From Citrobacter braakii (GTDB lineage Bacteria > Pseudomonadota > Gammaproteobacteria > Enterobacterales > Enterobacteriaceae): DNA of 64,000 nt. Below the pieces are notes generated by a model. It ran no database searches. It saw nothing but the letters and a program-made list of their open reading frames with translations, and was not told the DNA's origin. Position 1 is the first letter of the stretch, and every line of letters begins with the position of its first letter. The DNA lies in NCBI RefSeq assembly GCF_002075345.1, contig NZ_NAEW01000001.1, positions 620,001 through 684,000 of the forward strand, written 5' to 3'. Positions 59,371 to 64,000 of the stretch are shown piece by piece. A program made the position numbers and the translations under genes.

Positions 59371-60299
59371 TCCGCAACGTAGTACAGGTGCAGCCGGGGA
59401 ATAATCAATCTCAACGGCTGCGCCTGAGGTTTATAACGATGCTGAACATTGTCGGCATCATAATTCAGTAACTCGCCGATATCTGGTACGGTCATGCCGT
59501 TTTCATTGTTGAGCAACGCGATCAAGGGCGTCGGGCAGGCATATTGCACCTGCTTTTGTTCTCCTTTGTACCAGACGCGGGCGATGGGCTGCACTTTTAC
59601 CGGCCGTTTAATCTTCAGGCGCGCCTGCTGGCCCAGGGCGGCGACATCCTGATATTCCCGTTCAAGCTTCGCCTGCCACTCTTCCCGCGTCCAGGGATGT
59701 ACGCTGCGCGGCGACGTCAGGCTTTTTTCCAGTTGCTGTAGTACTTCATCGCGTTTCAGATTTTTAATAATGTGTTTGTTGGCCCAGCCAAATCGCAGGG
59801 TGGCAGGCTCTCTGACAAGGGTGAGCGTACGATAGGCATTCAGCGTAATCAGTCCCGGCAGGTGGCGATGCACCCATTCGAAACGCGCTGCCGGTGCCAG
59901 CCCTGATTCCACCGTGACAATGCGCTCGAAGGTGGTTTTTAGCTGGTTAATACGCTGTATTTGCTCTTCCAGAGCGCGCTGAGCTGCGTTATCTACCTGA
60001 TAACACAGTACGCCTGGCAGGCGGACGGCCGCTTTGCTGCTACGATTCTCGGACTGTTGCTGGATAAACAGATGACGATAGTGGCGTAGCGCCAGCGTTT
60101 CAGCCTCTTTACCTAAATGTTGCTTAACATCAATGTTCTGCAGTGGGGCATGCTCTGCCTCTTTGGCCACTTCCGGTAACGAGAAGACGCGCGCAATCAG
60201 CAGCGTCTGCTGCAACAGATTGTCGTTCAGAAGCGCCAGCTCTTGCTCCATCTGGCGGAAGGTGCCGTTCAGGCGGTCGACGAGATCGTAACGGGCCAT
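59367..60299 (-). CDS. tus: Tus, replication terminus site-binding protein
   Basis: 310 residues (E. coli 309). Recognised by its N-terminal [18 protein letters not shown] and [18 protein letters not shown], and its interdomain DNA-binding strands ([15 protein letters not shown]). It binds Ter sites as a monomer and stops DnaB helicase from one side. A Ter site of TerB type overlaps its own promoter 12-30 bp upstream, so Tus represses itself. It marks this segment as the replication terminus. Confidence 0.97.
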   Translation of the reverse strand: MARYDLVDRLNGTFRQMEQELALLNDNLLQQTLLIARVFSLPEVAKEAEHAPLQNIDVKQHLGKEAETLALRHYRHLFIQQQSENRSSKAAVRLPGVLCYQVDNAAQRALEEQIQRINQLKTTFERIVTVESGLAPAARFEWVHRHLPGLITLNAYRTLTLVREPATLRFGWANKHIIKNLKRDEVLQQLEKSLTSPRSVHPWTREEWQAKLEREYQDVAALGQQARLKIKRPVKVQPIARVWYKGEQKQVQYACPTPLIALLNNENGMTVPDIGELLNYDADNVQHRYKPQAQPLRLIIPRLHLYYVAD

Positions 60300-60308
60300 A
60301 GATTTACC

Positions 60309-60331
60309 ATTTTAGTTACAACATACTTTTT
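60309..60331 (-). promoter_or_regulatory. Ter site (TerB-like) upstream of tus
   Basis: Core AGTATGTTGTAACTAAA on the minus strand (60311-60327) is identical to the E. coli TerB core. The conserved G-C pair at position 6 lies at the high-coordinate end, so forks moving from high to low window coordinate are blocked. This fits TerB in E. coli, given that the gene order here is inverted. Confidence 0.93.
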
Positions 60332-60372
60332 TATAGCACAACCTCCACCATTTGACCACCGAGCCGAATGGG

Positions 60373-61674
60373 TCAGGCAGCTGAAATTTCAGGAATGTTA
60401 TGCCAGACGGGCCAACTGAAACAAAAGCGGGCGCCGCCGAGTTCACTTTCATCACAAACGACCGTACCGCCCATAGCCAATGCGATCGAGTGAACAATGG
60501 CTAGCCCAAGCCCGCAACCACCAGTCGCCCGGTCACGGCTGGGGTCAAGGCGTACAAACGGTTCAAAAACCTGTTCGCGGGCGTCTGGAGCAATACCGGG
60601 ACCGTCATCTTCCACAACCAGCGTCGCCTGATTACCATTCAATAACAGGCTCGCTTGCACCGTAGACTGGCAATAGCGCAGGGCGTTATTCAGTAGATTA
60701 TCCAGTACGCGCTCCATCAGGCGCATATCCAGCGCGCCGTAGTCGCCAATATTAAGATGGCGTAAGCGCACCGCACGCTCAGGGTTTACGCTTTGCACAT
60801 CCTCCAGATGGGTTGTCAGCCAAACGGCCAGGTCTGGTACGCTGAGCTTCAGTTCATTTTGCGGGCGGTCCAGCCGGGCATAGGTCAGTAATTCTTCGAT
60901 TAACCCTTCCAGTTGGCCAATATCGCGATTTAGCGCCTGGGATTCCTGCGCGGTGAGGTTATCACTCATTTCCAGCCGGTAACGTAAGCGTACCAGTGGG
61001 GTACGAAGCTCATGGGCAATGCCATCGATAAGTTGTTTCTTACTGGCGATTAGCGCATTGATATTGTCTGCCATCTGGTTAAACGCGATACCCAATCGCT
61101 CAAAGCTGGAACCGCTGTCAAAATGGAGGCGTTCGCCCAGATGTCCTTCCCCAAAACGCTGTGCAGCAGCTTCCAGTCGCAGCATTTCCTGCCAGTGCGG
61201 ACGCATCCAGATAAGTACCGGAAAGGCCAGCGAGATGGCAATAAATGCCATCAACGCGATGTCCAGCAAGCGCATTTGATGAAGAAAATAGAGATAGGGA
61301 AGTGGGCCGACGGCCAGCACGTAATGGCTGCGTGGGATCCGTTGAATAAATGTGTATTGATCGTCAAGCGCCACGATATCGCCTTCGCGCAAACGTTGCA
61401 TTGTTTGAACGTCCAGCGTGTACTTATTTAACGGTTCAACGCGCAGGTCAAAGGAGAGGTTCAAATCCATCTCCTTCAGCGTTTTACCCCAGTCACGTGG
61501 CGGGATCTCGCGAAGCTCGCTGCGCATCAGGTATAACGAGCTTTTCATTAAATCGTCGAGCGATTGTCTGCCTGCGCGCTCTGCGGTGAATTTATAGACC
61601 AGGCCGACCAGCAGGGTCATCACCAGAAAGCAGACAAACAGCAGGAGATAAAACTGTACAAACAGCTTCTTCAT
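60373..61674 (-). CDS. rstB: RstB, sensor histidine kinase
   Basis: 433 residues, as E. coli RstB. Two TM helices (about 6-26 and 135-155) enclose a periplasmic domain; HAMP at about 155-210; phospho-accepting histidine in GIAHELRTPLVRLR; N-box LDNLLNNALRY; G-boxes VEDDGPGIA and GGCGLGLAIVHS. It signals to the response regulator RstA, induced by PhoP/Q and acid. In E. coli rstA lies directly upstream in one operon. Here the upstream neighbour is a divergent DUF1294 gene and rstA is not in the window. Confidence 0.96.
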   Translation of the reverse strand: MKKLFVQFYLLLFVCFLVMTLLVGLVYKFTAERAGRQSLDDLMKSSLYLMRSELREIPPRDWGKTLKEMDLNLSFDLRVEPLNKYTLDVQTMQRLREGDIVALDDQYTFIQRIPRSHYVLAVGPLPYLYFLHQMRLLDIALMAFIAISLAFPVLIWMRPHWQEMLRLEAAAQRFGEGHLGERLHFDSGSSFERLGIAFNQMADNINALIASKKQLIDGIAHELRTPLVRLRYRLEMSDNLTAQESQALNRDIGQLEGLIEELLTYARLDRPQNELKLSVPDLAVWLTTHLEDVQSVNPERAVRLRHLNIGDYGALDMRLMERVLDNLLNNALRYCQSTVQASLLLNGNQATLVVEDDGPGIAPDAREQVFEPFVRLDPSRDRATGGCGLGLAIVHSIALAMGGTVVCDESELGGARFCFSWPVWHNIPEISAA

Positions 61675-61691
61675 AAAAAATCACCGAATAC

Positions 61692-61719
61692 ATAATATAA
61701 TGCTCACCGATACTCTCAA
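61692..61719 (-). promoter_or_regulatory. Possible sigma70 promoter of rstB
   Basis: On the minus strand TTGAGA (61714-61719) and TATTAT (61692-61697) are 16 bp apart in the 65-bp gap upstream of rstB. It would give a very short leader (about 11 nt). An own promoter is expected because rstA is absent upstream. Confidence 0.3.
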
Positions 61720-61739
61720 AATTGCTGTGATATAAAAAT

Positions 61740-62084
61740 ATGAATTTCAATCGCTGTTGTTATTTACTACTCATTTTCGCAGCGTTAGGCTGCATTTTCA
61801 CCTCGCATCCCTTTGTTATATGGTTTTTGCTCGCCAACATACTGACGTTGGCAATGTACGGTGCGGATAAAATGGCAGCGCGCAGGGCCTGGCGCCGAGT
61901 GCCGGAGTCCACTTTGCTGCTGTTTGGCGTTGTTGGCGGGTGGGGTGGCGCGATAGCCGCTCAACAACTCTTTCGCCATAAAACACAAAAACAGCCATTC
62001 AAAACCTACTTTATTATCAGTGTGATAGTTAATGTGTCTGTCATCGGAGCGGCCTATCATTTCTATCCCATTTCATCCTGGTGA
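61740..62084 (+). CDS. DUF1294 membrane protein
   Basis: 114 residues. Two N-terminal hydrophobic segments (7-40), then the DUF1294 core ADKMAARRAWRRVPESTLLL followed by GGWGGAIAAQQLFRHKTQK, and a final TM helix (about 88-108). Members are inner-membrane proteins of unknown function, sometimes fused to cold-shock domains; none is present here. The gene diverges from rstB and faces the MBL gene. The ribosome site before ATG 61740 is poor. Confidence 0.8.
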   Translation: MNFNRCCYLLLIFAALGCIFTSHPFVIWFLLANILTLAMYGADKMAARRAWRRVPESTLLLFGVVGGWGGAIAAQQLFRHKTQKQPFKTYFIISVIVNVSVIGAAYHFYPISSW

Positions 62085-62106
62085 ACGTCAGTGACAGGCA
62101 GCCTGC

Positions 62107-62898
62107 TTACTTGAGACAGGAAACGTACTTTTCACCTGAGCGCTGCACGATGTCATCGGCATTTTTCGTTATGTCTTTCCCTTCAAACGCGCCATAGAGT
62201 TGCTTAAATTTCACCGTACTCAGGCGGTGGGTAATGTCGCTGACCGTTGCGGCTGGCAGTGGCAACATATTGGGGTAGCTCCACATAAAGGAGACGGCAT
62301 GCGCCCCAGGGGTGACCTGAACGATATCGCCGGAAAGCACCACGCCTTCATCTCGCGCCCAGTGCAGAACGCAGCCGCCAGCAAAGTGTCCGCCAAGGCG
62401 TATCACACTGACGTCGCGTGTCAGTTCCAGGGTGTCGCCATCCCAAAATTTTATCCACGAGCTGTCGCGCATTACCCACTTGCGGTCATTGGCATGGAGA
62501 TAAATGGGAGCGTTAAATTCGTCAGCCCAGTCTTGCATGGTGGTGTAGTAATGAGGATGCGAAATCGCGATGGCCTTAAGCCCGCCCAGGGACGTTATTA
62601 GCATTTTTGTGGCGTCGTCGAGCGTGGCAATGCAGTCCCATAAAATATTGCCTTCCGGAGTACGCAGAATAAACGCCCGTTGATCAATTGCAAAACCAGG
62701 AACGGTGCGGATGCTGAGGAGGTCGCTGTCATGTTGCCGCCACTTATTTGTGTGCGAAGCACAAAGTGCGGCAAAATCGACCCATTCCTGCCCGGTCGCG
62801 GGGACATACTGACGTTCGTCCTGGCAGATATCGCAATGTTCAGGAAGGGCGTCTGCCACCTCATAGGATGTTCCACAGGCTTTGCATAACGTGATCAT
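62107..62898 (-). CDS. Zinc-ribbon MBL-fold hydrolase-like protein
   Basis: 263 residues from ATG 62898 (MITLCKACGTSYEV), preceded by GAGGAAG; the frame to 62940 is not needed. An N-terminal rubredoxin-like zinc ribbon has CxxC pairs at C5/C8 and C22/C25. The metallo-beta-lactamase fold follows: the first metal motif reads SHPHYYTTM (H114, H116), where the usual D-H pair of HxHxDH is Tyr-Thr; later ligands LGGHFAGG (H171) and LSGDIV (D191) are present. It could bind one metal or none. Function unknown. It converges on the DUF1294 gene and diverges from the APH-like gene. Confidence 0.8.
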   Translation of the reverse strand: MITLCKACGTSYEVADALPEHCDICQDERQYVPATGQEWVDFAALCASHTNKWRQHDSDLLSIRTVPGFAIDQRAFILRTPEGNILWDCIATLDDATKMLITSLGGLKAIAISHPHYYTTMQDWADEFNAPIYLHANDRKWVMRDSSWIKFWDGDTLELTRDVSVIRLGGHFAGGCVLHWARDEGVVLSGDIVQVTPGAHAVSFMWSYPNMLPLPAATVSDITHRLSTVKFKQLYGAFEGKDITKNADDIVQRSGEKYVSCLK

Positions 62899-63089
62899 CG
62901 TGTCTTCCTCTATTGAAAAAACACAGTCAGCATGGCACACCGATACGCAAGGGTGTGCCCTTTAGTGCTCTACACGATAAGCCAGGAATGGTGGGCGTGG
63001 GTCGTTGTGGCCCAACCAGCAGAAAGCAGGAATAATGTCTACACCGTCCCTGTCGAGGGTCATTTCCGGCGAAAAAATGAGGATAATGT

Positions 63090-63929
63090 TTGGAAAATAG
63101 TCTGTTCAACTCCTGGCTCAGCCGTTGGGGACTTACTCCTGATGGCCAACCGCTTGAGACGCACACATCACAGCTTTTGCCCGTGGTGACCAAAGATGGT
63201 CAGAAAGCCATACTCAAACTCACCGACGATGACAGTGAACGAAACGGCTGCGAACTAATGGTCTGGTGGAACGGGAATGGTGCTGCGAAAGTGCTTGCTC
63301 ATGCAGCAGGGGCGATTCTGTTAGAACGTGCAACAGGGGCGGGGTCTTTAGCGGACATGTCCTGGTCCGGCAATGATGCGCAGGCCTGTCGCATTATTTG
63401 CCATGCAGCCAGTCGACTCCATCTCCCCCGGAATGCGTCAACGCCTGCGTTAACACCGCTACTTTATTGGTTTCGCGATCTGGCTCCTGCCGCAAAAAAG
63501 CATGGCGGCATCCTGACGCATTGTGCAGAGGTGGCAAACGTATTGCTCTCCTCTCCCCAGAATGAAGTCGTATTGCACGGTGACTTACACCACGGCAATA
63601 TTCTTGATTTCGGAACGAAAGGATGGCTGGCTATCGATCCTAAAGGGCTGGTGGGCGAGCGTGGCTTTGATTACGCCAATATTTTTACTAATCCCGATCT
63701 TGCCGACCCCACCAAACCTGTCGTCATTGAGCCAGAAAAATTCACACAACGGGTAAATATTGTGTCTGAAATCGCGAGGATTGAACGGCAGCGTTTGCTG
63801 ATGTGGATTATTGCCTGGTGTGGGTTGTCGTCTGCCTGGTTTCTGCAAGAAGGAGACTGCGCCACGATACCCCTGCGCATCGCAGAGTTAGCGAGCGCGG
63901 AACTCGCTTTTGGGGATAATCAATTTTGA
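63090..63929 (+). CDS. APH(6)-like aminoglycoside (streptomycin) kinase
   Basis: 279 residues, APH(6)/StrB family length. Start is a TTG at 63090, since GAGGA lies six to seven bases before it and no later in-frame ATG gives full length. AILKL (K43) and LLERATGAGSL fit the N-lobe. The catalytic loop is HGDLHHGN (163-170; D165 and N170), and AIDPKGLVGERGFDYANIF (from 181) carries the metal-binding Asp183. These match streptomycin 6-phosphotransferases closely. All catalytic residues are present, so it may inactivate streptomycin; a housekeeping substrate is equally possible. No mobile element flanks it in the window. Confidence 0.85.
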   Translation: MENSLFNSWLSRWGLTPDGQPLETHTSQLLPVVTKDGQKAILKLTDDDSERNGCELMVWWNGNGAAKVLAHAAGAILLERATGAGSLADMSWSGNDAQACRIICHAASRLHLPRNASTPALTPLLYWFRDLAPAAKKHGGILTHCAEVANVLLSSPQNEVVLHGDLHHGNILDFGTKGWLAIDPKGLVGERGFDYANIFTNPDLADPTKPVVIEPEKFTQRVNIVSEIARIERQRLLMWIIAWCGLSSAWFLQEGDCATIPLRIAELASAELAFGDNQF

Positions 63930-64000
63930 TCTACGACACTGGGCTGGTAATTCTTTAGAGTTATCATTAGCCTGGTAAATGTTTTATTAATCAATCAGTG

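Overview
The window is ordinary, tightly packed chromosome of a member of the Enterobacteriaceae. From about 9.3 kb to 61.7 kb it follows, in inverted orientation, the E. coli replication-terminus segment from ydhR to rstB, gene for gene. It differs from E. coli K-12 in details: there are no valVW tRNAs or ydhQ next to mdtK, an extra RluA-type pseudouridine synthase sits there instead, the genes at the left end (1-9.1 kb) are not those flanking ydhR in K-12, and rstB is separated from rstA. A Citrobacter-like or Salmonella-like genome fits best; the genus is an inference.

Left accessory part (1-9.3 kb). A truncated HAMP-GAF-GGDEF cyclase, an AI-2E-family membrane protein, a DUF523/DUF1722 protein and a two-gene operon. 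The operon has a secreted, cysteine-free molybdopterin-binding-fold protein followed by a membrane GGDEF-EAL enzyme, which looks like the PruR/DcpA type of pterin-responsive c-di-GMP control. Next comes a ridA-like / PLP dehydratase / YheO-DauR-type regulator operon with a perfect 14-bp inverted repeat just upstream of its first gene.

Conserved core (9.3-60.4 kb). ydhR, a PhzF protein, a pseudouridine synthase, mdtK, ribE, cfa, punC/punR, purR, ynhF, ydhP, sodB, mepH, grxD, rnt, gloA, nemA/nemR, ydhL, ydhF, sodC, ydhKJI, slyA, slyB, anmK, mliC, pdxH, tyrS, pdxY, gstA, dtpA, nth-rsxEGDCBA, ydgK, cnu, blr, ydgJ, add, malY/malX/malI, ydgA, manA, fumA, fumC and tus. Themes are oxidative and electrophile stress (sodB, sodC, nemRA, gloA, rsx, fumC, nth), B6 metabolism (pdxH, pdxY), purine control (purR, punRC, add), cell-wall upkeep (mepH, anmK, mliC) and replication termination (tus with its Ter site). 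Many regulatory sites are readable: two PurR operators, two MalI operators with a CRP half-site pair, NemR boxes and a TerB-like site.

Right accessory part (60.4-64 kb). rstB lacks an adjacent rstA. Beyond it lie a DUF1294 membrane protein, a zinc-ribbon metallo-beta-lactamase-fold protein with a degenerate metal motif, and a streptomycin 6-kinase (APH(6))-like gene. No tRNA, rRNA, CRISPR array, insertion sequence or prophage was seen.
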